Shown one piece after another: positions 8,415-17,129 of a DNA stretch of 64,000 nt; within the stretch, counting starts at the first letter, position 1, and each line of letters opens with the position of its first letter. Below the pieces are notes generated by a model, which saw only the letters and a program-made list of their open reading frames with translations, did no database searches and was not told the origin of the DNA. Made by a program: the position numbers and the translations under genes. The DNA is from Acidobacteriaceae bacterium (GTDB taxonomy: Bacteria > Acidobacteriota > Terriglobia > Terriglobales > Acidobacteriaceae): the NCBI GenBank assembly GCA_025356095.1, contig JANXUR010000075.1, positions 54,351 to 118,350 on the forward strand. Reading direction: 5' to 3'.

Positions 8415-8942
8415 TTAGCTCTGTTTGCGGTTCAAGAATCGCAGCCTACGGTGGCTACCTTTGTCGGAGCTATTCACGTCGTCGTACTTCAGCACGCTGA
8501 CTGCGCCATCTACTTCCAGCACGGCTAAAGCTACGTCTTTGCAGTCGAGTACGTTATGCTCGCGCATGGCGCGGTTCAATTCATCAATGGTCATGTTCTC
8601 TTTTTCAAGATTTGCAGTAAGCACCTGACCATTGTGAATCAGCAGGCGGGGTTCACCTTGGATAAGCTTACGCGCTTTCCGGCTCTTGTCGCTAAGTTTA
8701 GCGACGCCAGCATTGAGAAGCAGCAGAGTAGCCGCAGCCGCTGCGCCACCACTTACCGAGGTGTCCGGCCCAGTCATAGCGTTTTGCACTGAGTTACTCA
8801 GCAAAAGCAACAGCACGAGGTCGAATGGCGTCATCTGCCCGACCTCGCGCTTGCCGGATAGCCGGAGACCGATCAGCACCAGCACATACACAATCGTGGT
8901 GCGGAGAACGATCTCCAGCAAGCCTTGTGGAGTAGAGAACAC
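8415..8942 (-). CDS. DUF421 membrane protein (YcaP/YetF family)
   Basis: The 175-aa product has an N-terminal hydrophobic domain (two to three helices between residues 10 and 85, including LVLIGLRLSGKREVGQMTPFDL) and a soluble C-terminal domain with GEPRLLIHNGQ and LEVDGAVSVLKY. The family is common and its function is unsettled; in spore formers relatives take part in spore physiology. It starts with GTG 2 nt after the stop of the coiled-coil gene, so the two are probably cotranscribed. Confidence 0.85.
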   Translation of the reverse strand: MFSTPQGLLEIVLRTTIVYVLVLIGLRLSGKREVGQMTPFDLVLLLLLSNSVQNAMTGPDTSVSGGAAAAATLLLLNAGVAKLSDKSRKARKLIQGEPRLLIHNGQVLTANLEKENMTIDELNRAMREHNVLDCKDVALAVLEVDGAVSVLKYDDVNSSDKGSHRRLRFLNRKQS

Positions 8943-8944
8943 GC

Positions 8945-9808
8945 TTAGTTCGCCGTGACTGGTACGGGGGCATTCTTGGGCGTGCTTACATAGCCGGTAA
9001 CCTTGTTCTTATCTACGGTCCACACCACTAACTCATACAGCAGGTGGTCGCGACCGGAGTAGAACTGAATCGGCTCTGCCATGTTACGATCCTTCTTCTC
9101 AATGGTCTTGTCGTCCGACGTAACGTTGAGGGTGAACTTACCCCGCTTGGCGTCTGCCTTCTTCAGTTGCAGCGAGACGGTGGAAACTACTTGCGGCGAA
9201 GCACCTTTATTCAGGGCAAACTCATAGTAGTTACGGTCGCCCTTGTGCTTCAGCACATCCAGATCATCACGAGTATGGGCAATCAGGCCGCTCTGCAATC
9301 CCAGATCACCCTTCATGCTGTCGAACTTGGTGCCCAGTTGGGCCAGGTCCGTCTTAGTCGAAGCCACATCTGTTTTGGTGGAAGCCACCTCCGTCTTGAC
9401 AGATGACACTTCCCCGCTTACCGCTCCAATCTGCTTCTGAGCTTCAGCAGTTTCCTGTGCCAGCTTGGTAGCGGTAGCGCGTTGGGCGCTCTGTTCGCGC
9501 TGCAAGGTTTCGGCGCGCGCCGAAAGCTGCTTCTCGGTGATACCAAGCTGTGAGGCTACCGACTGGGTCTCGGCCTCGCCTTTGCTAATGCGGGCGGCAA
9601 GCTCCTTGGCTTCAGCCTGCGCTGCCGTCTGCAACTTCTCGGCCTTTTCGATGCGGGTACGAGCATCGGAAACATAATGGGCACCCACTGCGGTGACGAC
9701 CACCAGCAGGCCGCCAAGAATCCACGTCAACAAGTTGCTGCTCTTGTTCGGTGATGCTCCATACACGTACTGAACGGGGGGATTGCTAGGTGTTTGTTCT
9801 TCGGACAT
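8945..9808 (-). CDS. Membrane-anchored coiled-coil protein of unknown function
   Basis: The 287-aa protein starts with a Pro-rich cytoplasmic tail, one membrane helix (LLTWILGGLLVVVTAVGAHYV, split here as about residues 24-44) and a long coiled coil to ~residue 190 with internal repeats KTEVAS/KTDVAS/KTDLAQ. A globular C-terminal domain follows, starting NYYEFALNKG and ending GYVSTPKNAP. No family is recognised. ATG 9808 is chosen because AGAGAGGG precedes it by a normal gap; a longer frame to 9928 lacks support. It leads a two-gene unit with the DUF421 gene. Confidence 0.7.
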   Translation of the reverse strand: MSEEQTPSNPPVQYVYGASPNKSSNLLTWILGGLLVVVTAVGAHYVSDARTRIEKAEKLQTAAQAEAKELAARISKGEAETQSVASQLGITEKQLSARAETLQREQSAQRATATKLAQETAEAQKQIGAVSGEVSSVKTEVASTKTDVASTKTDLAQLGTKFDSMKGDLGLQSGLIAHTRDDLDVLKHKGDRNYYEFALNKGASPQVVSTVSLQLKKADAKRGKFTLNVTSDDKTIEKKDRNMAEPIQFYSGRDHLLYELVVWTVDKNKVTGYVSTPKNAPVPVTAN

Positions 9809-10157
9809 GAGGCCCTCTCTTTTCTTGTGTCTTGTGTTTCGTGGTGTTGCGTCTTTGGTACCAGCGCGGGCGCTACCTCGGTATAGATAACCTTCCGTAC
9901 GGAATGCTCCAGACGGCGACCCGGCCACCCCTCACAACTGCGACTACTGAAACTTGGATGCAAGAAAGTACGCCAATTGTTGTAGAAGCGGGCTACAGAA
10001 GTCAACTTTCGGGCCAAAGTATTGGTACTTTTGGGTTTAGAGTGGGAGCCAGACCGCCGGATTCGGCCAGCGATGGAGTGGAAAAGCGCCCAACTACAAG
10101 TCGAACACAACTCGAGCGCGGGCCGAAATTTGTGGCGCGAACCCGCTACACTACAGG
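9809..10157. other. Divergent intergenic region
   Basis: This 349-bp stretch separates two divergent genes. It holds the minus-strand ribosome-binding site next to 9808 and a TACACT box at 10147. I see no gene, RNA or clear repeat in the rest. Confidence 0.5.
10147..10152 (+). promoter_or_regulatory. -10 box of the thiO-like gene, leaderless type
   Basis: TACACT is followed by 5 nt and GTG 10158. No Shine-Dalgarno and no -35 box at standard distance are visible. Confidence 0.35.
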
Positions 10158-11255
10158 GTGGAACCAGCAGAAATTATTGTGATTGGTGGCGGGGCCATTG
10201 GCCTGATGCTGGCCGTGGAACTGCGCTACCGTGGTGCTGACGTGCTGCTGCTAGAGCGCGGCGAGACTGGCGGCGAAGCTTCCTGGGCCGCCGGAGGCAT
10301 GATCGCGCATTGTGATCCGCATCTTGACCCGCGCCTACGCGCGCTGGCTGTGGAGAGCGCTTCGCTCTACCCCGGATGGGCGGAGCGTCTGCGGGCGGAA
10401 ACTGGCGTGGACATTGACTTGCGCCATCAGGGTGCGATTCTGCTCCATCCTGAGCCAACTGAATTGTCATTTGGAAGCCGCACCGTTTTTCGAGAGGAGC
10501 TTTCCCGGCTCGAACCCAACCTGCGGCCCGATGCACACGGCGAGCGCTGGGCGCATTTCGCGCCCGAGGCTTCGCTTGATCCTCGACTGCTCTTGCGCAG
10601 CTTGCGTCTGCTCGCGCTAAAGCTTGGCATTAGGATCGTCTGCGGCGTGCAGGTGCTAGAAGTGCTGCACGAGTATGGACGCGATGGACGCGATGGACGG
10701 GCGAGTGGTGTCCGCAGCGATGCCGGAAGATTCTCGGCAAAAAGTGTGGTCAACTGTGCCGGTGCATGGGCCGGGCAAATCCCCCCGCTGGCCATACCTA
10801 CGCGCCCGGTGAAGGGTCACATGCTTGCGCTACCGGATGAGGGCAACCGACTGCTATGCCATGTAATTCGCTCGCCCGAGGTTTACCTGATTCCGCGCAC
10901 AGGTGGTGTGGGGACAGGCCGTATCGTGATTGGAGCCACAGTGGAAGAGGCTGGCTTCGATAAGCGCGTGGAGCAGGAACTAATCGGCCAGTTACACCGG
11001 TCCGCGCTCGGGTTGTTGCCGACGTTGGCCGGGTTGCCCATTCTTGAGAGTTGGACCGGGCTCCGCCCAGCCACGCCGGATGGCTTGCCGATACTCGGCG
11101 AAACGGCCACCCCCGGATACTTCGCCGCAACCGGCCATTACAGAGACGGCATCTTGCTGGGTCCCGTGACTGCGAAGAAGTTGGCTGATCTGCTATCGAA
11201 CTGCGCCTCTGATGACAGCTTGACGCAGTTTTCACCACGACGGTTCTCCTTTTAG
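10158..11255 (+). CDS. FAD-dependent glycine/D-amino acid oxidase (ThiO-like)
   Basis: The 365-aa DAO-family protein begins with the FAD-binding motif IIVIGGGAIGLMLA, followed by GEASWAAGGMIA, the segment that marks glycine oxidases of the ThiO type. GYFAATGHYRDGILL near the C-terminus is the second flavin contact. ThiO makes iminoglycine for the thiazole of thiamine in aerobes. No thi gene lies nearby, so the pathway is inferred. The GTG start coincides with the predicted transcript start. A 9-bp repeat (10674-10700) adds DGRDGR to a loop. Confidence 0.8.
   Translation: MEPAEIIVIGGGAIGLMLAVELRYRGADVLLLERGETGGEASWAAGGMIAHCDPHLDPRLRALAVESASLYPGWAERLRAETGVDIDLRHQGAILLHPEPTELSFGSRTVFREELSRLEPNLRPDAHGERWAHFAPEASLDPRLLLRSLRLLALKLGIRIVCGVQVLEVLHEYGRDGRDGRASGVRSDAGRFSAKSVVNCAGAWAGQIPPLAIPTRPVKGHMLALPDEGNRLLCHVIRSPEVYLIPRTGGVGTGRIVIGATVEEAGFDKRVEQELIGQLHRSALGLLPTLAGLPILESWTGLRPATPDGLPILGETATPGYFAATGHYRDGILLGPVTAKKLADLLSNCASDDSLTQFSPRRFSF
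10674..10700. repeat. 9-bp tandem repeat, 3 units, in the thiO-like gene
   Basis: Units (G/T)ATGGACG(C/G) encode repeated Asp-Gly-Arg in a surface loop of the oxidase. The frame is kept. Confidence 0.8.
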
Positions 11256-11292
11256 CGAATGTCAGTCGCTGCTTGCAGCGGCCGCGGCGCGC

Positions 11293-11298
11293 TATACT
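11293..11298 (+). promoter_or_regulatory. Candidate -10 box of the M20 peptidase gene
   Basis: TATACT lies 64 nt before the start codon in the 107-bp gap after the thiO-like gene. TTGCAG at 11273 is a weak -35 with a short 14-nt spacer. This gene has a normal leader with a Shine-Dalgarno. Confidence 0.35.
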
Positions 11299-11362
11299 GG
11301 CGTGTTGGCGGCCGCTTGCGTAGGCCGCGAGATTTCGCCATTCCTCGAAGGAGCATTGCATC

Positions 11363-12748
11363 ATGGCTACCACCAAAGCATCGCCCGCAGTAGATTTTGC
11401 CCGCCAAAATCAAACCCGATTTCTTGACGAACTCAAAGCTCTACTCCGCATTCCCAGCATCAGTACGCTCGAAGATCACAAGGCGGATGTGCGCCGCGCG
11501 GCGCAATTTGTCGCTGACGAACTGAAGCGAATCGGCTTTGAAAATGTTGCGCTCATCGAAACCGATGGCCACCCGTTGGTGTATGGCGACTGGCTCCACG
11601 CCGAGGGCAAGCCCACGGCTTTGGCCTATGCGCACTATGACGTGCAGCCGCCGGATCCGCTGAATGAATGGATTTCACCGCCCTTCGAGCCGACCGTCCG
11701 CAACAACAACATTTATGCCCGCGGCGCGGTGGACGACAAAGGCCAGTTGTGGATGCAGATGAAGGCCTTTGAATCGCTCTTTAAAGGCAACGGCGGCAAG
11801 CTGCCGATTAACGTGAAGGTACTAATTGAAGGCGAAGAGGAAGTAGGCGGCGAATCTATCGCCAAATACATCCGTGAGCAGAAGGCAAAACTTGCAGCCG
11901 ACTTCGCGCTGGTCAGCGACACTGAACTGTTTGCGCCGAACCTTCCGACTCTTTGTGTCGGTCTGCGCGGACTCGTCTACACCGAGATTGAGGCCGTGGG
12001 AGCCAAAACAGACTTGCACTCCGGTATGTACGGCGGTGCGGCACCCAACCCGCTGTTCGCGCTGATCGAAATCATCAGCAAACTCAAGGATGCCAAAGGC
12101 AAAGTCACCATCCCCGGCTTTTACGGCGACGTGAAAGCTCCCACCAAGGCCGAGCTGGCTGCGTGGAAGAAGCTGCCGTTTAACGAAGAAAAATATCGCA
12201 AAGCAGAAGTAGGCTCAAAAGTGCTAACTGGCGAACCCGGCTACAGCGTGCTCTATCGCACTTGGGCGCGGCCTACGCTGGAAGTCCACGGCATGCCGGG
12301 CGGCTTTACCGCTCCCGGTGCCAAGACGGTGATCCCCGGACGCGCCTCGGCCAAAGTCTCCATGCGGCTGGTACCCGATCAGGATCCCAAGAAGATCACT
12401 AAGCTCTTCACCGACCACATCAAAAAGCTCACGCCGAAGGGTGTCGAGATCAAGGTGAAGGTCCACAGTTCCGGCCCGGCCTGTGTAGTAAGCACCGACA
12501 ACCCTTACATCAAGGCCTCTACGGAAGCGATGCACGATGTGTTCAAGAAAGACACGGTTTATATCCGCTCGGGCGGCTCGATTCCCATCGTTGCTGACTT
12601 CCAGAAAGTGCTGAATGTGCCGAGCGTGATGATGGGCTTCGGCCTGCCAGACGACAACCTTCATGCACCCAACGAGAAGTTCCACATCCCCAATTTCTAC
12701 AAGGGCATCGAATCTATTGTGCGGATGTTTGAAAAGATCGGGCAATAG
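11363..12748 (+). CDS. M20 family dipeptidase / peptidase (CNDP-like)
   Basis: The 461-aa cytosolic metallopeptidase has all M20 hallmarks: AHYDVQPPDP (metal His and Asp near residue 92), ARGAVDDKGQ (bridging Asp ~123), the IEGEEEVGGES pair (catalytic Glu ~156) and the C-terminal metal His in DNLHAPNE (~433). The length and DVQPP motif fit the dipeptidase/carnosinase-like branch rather than ArgE or DapE. AAGGAG lies 11 nt before the ATG. It probably trims dipeptides; the substrate is unknown. A hairpin follows. Confidence 0.88.
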   Translation: MATTKASPAVDFARQNQTRFLDELKALLRIPSISTLEDHKADVRRAAQFVADELKRIGFENVALIETDGHPLVYGDWLHAEGKPTALAYAHYDVQPPDPLNEWISPPFEPTVRNNNIYARGAVDDKGQLWMQMKAFESLFKGNGGKLPINVKVLIEGEEEVGGESIAKYIREQKAKLAADFALVSDTELFAPNLPTLCVGLRGLVYTEIEAVGAKTDLHSGMYGGAAPNPLFALIEIISKLKDAKGKVTIPGFYGDVKAPTKAELAAWKKLPFNEEKYRKAEVGSKVLTGEPGYSVLYRTWARPTLEVHGMPGGFTAPGAKTVIPGRASAKVSMRLVPDQDPKKITKLFTDHIKKLTPKGVEIKVKVHSSGPACVVSTDNPYIKASTEAMHDVFKKDTVYIRSGGSIPIVADFQKVLNVPSVMMGFGLPDDNLHAPNEKFHIPNFYKGIESIVRMFEKIGQ

Positions 12749-12775
12749 GAGTAAAGATACTGCAAAATGAGTGCA

Positions 12776-12797
12776 AGGCGCGGCTCCGGTCGCGCCT
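12776..12797 (+). terminator. Hairpin after the M20 peptidase gene
   Basis: AGGCGCG/CGCGCCT with an 8-nt loop is followed by a pyrimidine tract (CCTTCTTT), 27 nt after the stop codon. Confidence 0.5.
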
Positions 12798-12838
12798 CCT
12801 TCTTTGAACCGCCAAGGCGCGAAGCCACTCACCGGACG

Positions 12839-12910
12839 CTGATTCTTAGCTTGATTTCCCGCTTGATTTCCCGCTTGATTTTCCGCTTGTTTTCCTGCTT
12901 GATTTCCCGC
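12839..12910. repeat. 12-bp tandem repeat, about 6 units, intergenic
   Basis: Units TTGATTTCCCGC, some with one or two changes, run from a degenerate copy at 12839 to an exact copy at 12899. The array lies in the 267-bp gap upstream of the Gloeo_Verruco-repeat gene. Confidence 0.9.
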
Positions 12911-13015
12911 TTCCATCTGCTATTCTTGACAGACTCGTTCCCCGCGAGCCAGAAGCGCCTACTTCGCTATAGCGCCATTCCCGGATTTGCTGAGCACCAA
13001 CAGGAGGATCATTCC

Positions 13016-13135
13016 GTGACCCATTCCGTGACCCATTCCGTGACCCATTCCGTGACCCGTTCCGTGACCCGTTCCGTGCCTCAAGCCATGAGTCAAGCCA
13101 TGACTCATGGCATCACCCAAGCTGTGCGCCAAGCG
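13016..13135 (+). repeat. 12-bp tandem repeat, about 10 units, at a gene start
   Basis: Three GTGACCCATTCC and two GTGACCCGTTCC units are followed by degenerate units beginning GTG, ATG, ATG, ATC and GTG. They encode VTHS, VTRS, VPQA, MSQA, MTHG, ITQA and VRQA. The first unit supplies the likely start codon, and most later units also begin with a possible start. Confidence 0.9.
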
Positions 13136-14479
13136 ACGCCGCTATCAACCCGCAGTATCGTGCGTTTCAGCACAGCAATCAGCCTGTGCCTGCTGCTGGG
13201 TCTAGGCAGTGCCTTCGCCGCTTCCAGCGGGACCGTCTTCCGGCTCAATGCGCCTGCTGTGGCTGGTGGTGCTTGGACTAAGACCATCCTCTACACCTTT
13301 CTCGGCGGCAATGACGGCAAGTATCCTTTTGGCGAGTTGGCCTTTGACGCGTCGGGCAACATCGTTTCCACCACTCAGTTCGGTGGCGGCACCGTCTGCG
13401 GCACAACCAATCCGGGCTGCGGCACGGTGTTCATGCTGAAGCCTCCGGCGAGCGGCAATGGGGCTTGGACCGAAAGCATCCTGTACAACTTCACCACCAA
13501 TGGTGGGGCAACCGGCGCGGCACAAGACGCGGGCACAGCGATTGACTCGGCCGGCCGACTCTATAGCACCAACAAGTTTGCTGGCCAGGGGCCTTGTGTA
13601 ATGGCCAGCTACCCAACGGGCTGCGGAACCGTTTTCCGCGTAGATCCACCTGCCGTGGCCGGCGCGCCGTGGACGTTTAACACCATCCACTTCTTTCTGG
13701 GATCGCCTGCCGATGGCCGCACAGCAAAGAGCAACGTGACGGTAGATGCCAACGGGAATGTGTTTGGCGTCAGCCAGAACGGCGGAACGTTTGACGTGGG
13801 CATGATCTACGAACTGGCGGCACCCAGCACGCAAGGCGGCGCTTATACCGAGAATATCCTGTACACCTTTACTGGACACGGCGACGGCGGTATGCCACGC
13901 GCAGGCGTCTTGCTGCTGAGCAACGGCAATATCATCAGCACCACGCAGAATGGCGGGGCGCACGGTTCCGGCACCGTCTTTATGCTGACCCCTCCGGTTG
14001 GCGGCACTGGCGCATGGACGGAAAGCGTGCTGTATAGTTTTGGCGCAGCAGGCGATGGTAAGTATCCCATCGGCGAGTTACTGCAAGATGCAGCGGGGAA
14101 TATCTACGGCGCAACCAACTTGGGCGGAAGCGCCGCCGACGGCACGGTGTGGAAGCTTGTGCCCCCAACCAAGGCGGGCGGCAAGTGGACGGAAACAATT
14201 CTGCACAGCTTCACCGGAATGCCCGACGGCAACCAGCCGCTCTCTGGCGTAGTAGCCGATGCTGCGGGCAACCTGTATGGAACCACCAACAGCGGAGGCG
14301 CCTCGAACATGGGCTCGGCTTACCAGTTGACGCCGCCGACCGTCGCAGGCGGCGCGTGGGGCATCAATCGCCTGTGGAGTTTCACCGGGGGTGCTGACGG
14401 CAACAACCCCGGCGCAGGCGTCATTCTGGATGGCAAAGGGAACGTGTACGGGACGACTGCCAAGCCCAACGGCAGGTAG
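13016..14479 (+). CDS. Secreted Gloeo_Verruco-repeat (TIGR03803) protein
   Basis: The 487-aa product has an N-terminal tetrapeptide-repeat tail, a signal segment (TAISLCLLLGLGSAFA, about residues 53-68) and seven or so ~50-residue repeats with G-T-V-F-x-L, LYGTTNSGG and DGNNP-type turns, as in the TIGR03803 repeat found in Acidobacteria, Gloeobacter and Verrucomicrobia, which likely forms a beta-propeller. Function is unknown. GTG 13016 is chosen because AGGAGG (13002-13007) lies 8 nt upstream; later in-frame GTG/ATG codons in the array could also start it. Confidence 0.8.
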   Translation: MTHSVTHSVTHSVTRSVTRSVPQAMSQAMTHGITQAVRQATPLSTRSIVRFSTAISLCLLLGLGSAFAASSGTVFRLNAPAVAGGAWTKTILYTFLGGNDGKYPFGELAFDASGNIVSTTQFGGGTVCGTTNPGCGTVFMLKPPASGNGAWTESILYNFTTNGGATGAAQDAGTAIDSAGRLYSTNKFAGQGPCVMASYPTGCGTVFRVDPPAVAGAPWTFNTIHFFLGSPADGRTAKSNVTVDANGNVFGVSQNGGTFDVGMIYELAAPSTQGGAYTENILYTFTGHGDGGMPRAGVLLLSNGNIISTTQNGGAHGSGTVFMLTPPVGGTGAWTESVLYSFGAAGDGKYPIGELLQDAAGNIYGATNLGGSAADGTVWKLVPPTKAGGKWTETILHSFTGMPDGNQPLSGVVADAAGNLYGTTNSGGASNMGSAYQLTPPTVAGGAWGINRLWSFTGGADGNNPGAGVILDGKGNVYGTTAKPNGR

Positions 14480-14509
14480 CAGTTGAGTGCATGGCTTACT
14501 AACGCACGA

Positions 14510-14550
14510 TGCCCATCCTTGCACTACCGTTTGCAGGGCGAGGATGGGCA
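14510..14550. terminator. Hairpin between convergent genes
   Basis: A 10-bp stem TGCCCATCCT/AGGATGGGCA encloses a 21-nt loop. It lies between the repeat-protein gene and the convergent PPK2 gene and could serve both. Confidence 0.55.
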
Positions 14551-14592
14551 TTCAGACTCACAGTTTGTTCGCTGATAGCTTCCGTGCGATTC

Positions 14593-15489
14593 TTACTCGC
14601 GCTCTAACATCCGCTTCGCTGCCTGCAAATGCTTTACTTTCTCCTCATCCACGACGGGGAAGCTCAGCTTCATCTCATCTAAAGCATCTACGATAGCCGC
14701 TACCACTACCATGCGGGTAAACCACTTGTTATCGGCCGGAACCACGAACCACGGCGCATAGGAGGTGGCAGTGTGCTGAATCATCTCTTGATACGCGGCC
14801 ATGTACTCATTCCAATAACCACGCTCGGTTACATCCGCTTCGGAGAACTTCCAATTTTTCTGGGGTAACTCAAGCCGCTCCATAAACCGGCGCTTCTGCT
14901 CTTTCTTGGAAACATGCAAGAAGAACTTTCGAATCTTGAAGCCGTTGCGCGACATAAAATGCTCCATCGCGTTGATGTCTTCAAAACGATGCTTCCAGAT
15001 TTTTGGCGTAATCAACGACGGCGGTATTTGCTGCTTCTTCAAGAACTGCGGATGCACCCGCACCACCAACACTTCTTCGTAATACGACCGGTTGAAGATG
15101 CCAATCTTGCCGCGCTCCGGCATATTCTTCACGGACCGCCACAAGTAATCGTGGTTCAAGTCTTCCAGACTTGGCGATTTAAATGACTGCACTTGTGCGC
15201 CTTGCGGATTCACTCCCGACATTACGTGCTTAATGGTGCCATCTTTTCCGGCTGCATCCATTGCCTGAAAGATGAGCAGCAATCCCCACTGGCTCTGGGC
15301 GTACAACTTTTCTTGCAACTTGCTGACGGCAGCCACTCCCTGCTGCAGCATCGTGACTGCTTCGGTCTTGAACTCTGATTTCAAGCCTTGGGTATCTCCG
15401 GGGTCAGAATCCTTCAGACGGAACTTCTTGCCGTCATCCACTCGAAAAGGCTGCGCGAATAGCGCGTGCTTGCTCAGTTTTTTACTCAT
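14593..15489 (-). CDS. Polyphosphate:nucleotide phosphotransferase, PPK2 family
   Basis: PPK2 enzymes move phosphate between polyphosphate and nucleotides. The 298-aa single-domain product has the Walker A-like FQAMDAAGKDGTIKHV, lid-region arginines and Walker B-like IGIFNRSYYEEVL, followed by RVHPQFL and ERGYWNEYMAAYQ, all typical of the family. A single domain of this length fits the short PPK2 classes that phosphorylate AMP or ADP; the class cannot be fixed by eye. AAGGAG lies 10 nt before the ATG. The gene stands alone. Confidence 0.92.
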   Translation of the reverse strand: MSKKLSKHALFAQPFRVDDGKKFRLKDSDPGDTQGLKSEFKTEAVTMLQQGVAAVSKLQEKLYAQSQWGLLLIFQAMDAAGKDGTIKHVMSGVNPQGAQVQSFKSPSLEDLNHDYLWRSVKNMPERGKIGIFNRSYYEEVLVVRVHPQFLKKQQIPPSLITPKIWKHRFEDINAMEHFMSRNGFKIRKFFLHVSKKEQKRRFMERLELPQKNWKFSEADVTERGYWNEYMAAYQEMIQHTATSYAPWFVVPADNKWFTRMVVVAAIVDALDEMKLSFPVVDEEKVKHLQAAKRMLERE

Positions 15490-15715
15490 GCGTGTTGCTC
15501 CTTTGGCTCTGCACTTCTCGGCGATTCAGTGTACGCCGTCGAGGCGGCAACTGGCGGTGGTGCCCGCAATCCCTCAGGCCGCGACCTTCGGATGGCTGCG
15601 AGCCAAGCGTAGTGCAATGGCATCATCTTCTGAGTAGCTTGGCAGGGAAGTTTGCTACAATCACGCGGCAGTCATTCGCAACCCATCGCCTGACATCACT
15701 ACCCTGAAGGTGCTC

Positions 15716-17068
15716 ATGAGAACCTTGTTTCTGATCTTTGTCACAGTACTGGGGGCAGGCCTCTGCTCTGCGCAGACCTCGCCAGAAAGCTTCTTCAGCG
15801 TGCCGGGGCCTGATGCTCCGGAACTGGCCGCCCGCGGTGCCTTTTCCGTTGGCGTGCGCACCCTCCAGGTGAAAAACCCTGACCAGGTAGACATTTTGAA
15901 CTTCGACAAAGCCACGAAAAAAGCACCCGTGTATGATCGCCCACTGACGGTCGAGGTTTGGTATCCCGCCAACATACCCGCGGGGACACAGGAGCGGACG
16001 GTCTATGAAATGGGGTTTCCCCGGAATCCAGCCGGCCCCAAAGACCTCCCGAAGACCGTTTCAGTCCTTGGCAAAGCCTTGCGGGACGCCGCCCCGGCAC
16101 CGCAAGCCGGAGGCAAACCTTATCCCCTGATTTTGCTGTCGCACGGCTACCCCGGCTCGCGATACTTCCTCTCGTACCTCGCAGAAAATTTAGCCTCCAA
16201 GGGTTACATCGTAGCCGCGATTGACCACACGGATTCAGTTTTCGGCGAGGAAAAGGGCTTCGAGAGCACGCTGCTGAATCGCTCCAATGATCAACTGTTT
16301 ACCATCGGCGCGCTGGAAGAGATGGCAACGCATCCCAACCACTTTCTGTACGGCATTCTGGACGCCGACAACGTTGCGATCGTCGGCTACTCGATGGGCG
16401 GCTATGGCGCACTTGCGAGTGCGGGTGCTGGCTACAGCGACTCGGCCCTCGGTAACAGCTTCGTTCCCGGCGGCTACTTTGCGGACTGGCGGGCCAGCAG
16501 CCTCAAGTACCAGACGCGTCTGCGCAAAGAGGTAAAGGCCGTAGTAGCCTTCGCGCCATGGGGCTCTCAGCCCCCTTTCAATTCATGGGACAGCGCCGCT
16601 TTAGCCGGCATCCATATTCCGCTTCTGCTGGTTGCAGGCGATCAGGACGATATTTCTGACTTTGCGGGGGGCATGAAACCAGCCTTTGAAAAGATGGTGA
16701 ACTCCGACCGCTGCATGTTGGTCTACGAAAATGCTCGCCACAACATTGGAGGCAATCCGCCACCTGCGGAAGCGCTGGGCAATTTCGTAACCCGCGAGTC
16801 TTTCGAGGAACCCGCCTGGCGCAAGGACCGCATCACCGCTATCAACCAGCACTTTGTAACTGCATTTTTAGACTTGATGCTGAAGGGCGACGAAAGCAAG
16901 CGCGGATACCTGCACGTAACGCCGGAGCGCTCGAATGACGGCCAGTGGCAGATACCGTTCGGTACTTCGGTGGGTGCGAAGTTCAGCGACGGCAAGGATT
17001 ACTGGAAGGGCTTCCAGCGGCGCTACGCCGTCGGTTTGGAAATGCATTGCGTAGCGCCAGAGAAGTGA
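15716..17068 (+). CDS. Secreted alpha/beta hydrolase
   Basis: The 450-aa product has a signal peptide (MRTLFLIFVTVLGAGLCSAQ) and an alpha/beta-hydrolase core: oxyanion region LSHGYPGSR, nucleophile elbow VGYSMGGYGA (Ser near residue 225), acid region VAGDQDDI and catalytic His in NARHNIGG. It resembles the platelet-activating-factor acetylhydrolase/dienelactone hydrolase-like group, and probably cleaves an ester or lipid outside the cytoplasm. ATG 15716 is preferred to GTG 15710 because CTGAAGG lies 5 nt before it. Confidence 0.85.
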   Translation: MRTLFLIFVTVLGAGLCSAQTSPESFFSVPGPDAPELAARGAFSVGVRTLQVKNPDQVDILNFDKATKKAPVYDRPLTVEVWYPANIPAGTQERTVYEMGFPRNPAGPKDLPKTVSVLGKALRDAAPAPQAGGKPYPLILLSHGYPGSRYFLSYLAENLASKGYIVAAIDHTDSVFGEEKGFESTLLNRSNDQLFTIGALEEMATHPNHFLYGILDADNVAIVGYSMGGYGALASAGAGYSDSALGNSFVPGGYFADWRASSLKYQTRLRKEVKAVVAFAPWGSQPPFNSWDSAALAGIHIPLLLVAGDQDDISDFAGGMKPAFEKMVNSDRCMLVYENARHNIGGNPPPAEALGNFVTRESFEEPAWRKDRITAINQHFVTAFLDLMLKGDESKRGYLHVTPERSNDGQWQIPFGTSVGAKFSDGKDYWKGFQRRYAVGLEMHCVAPEK

Positions 17069-17129
17069 GTATTGCGAGCGCAGAGATGGGTGCCGGGGCT
17101 TAGACGCCCGCCTCGGCCCCCGCCGCACC

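Noticed and set aside
12839..13135. Could the 12-bp arrays be a CRISPR?
   Set aside because: Units are contiguous with no spacers and are too short; no cas gene is in the window.
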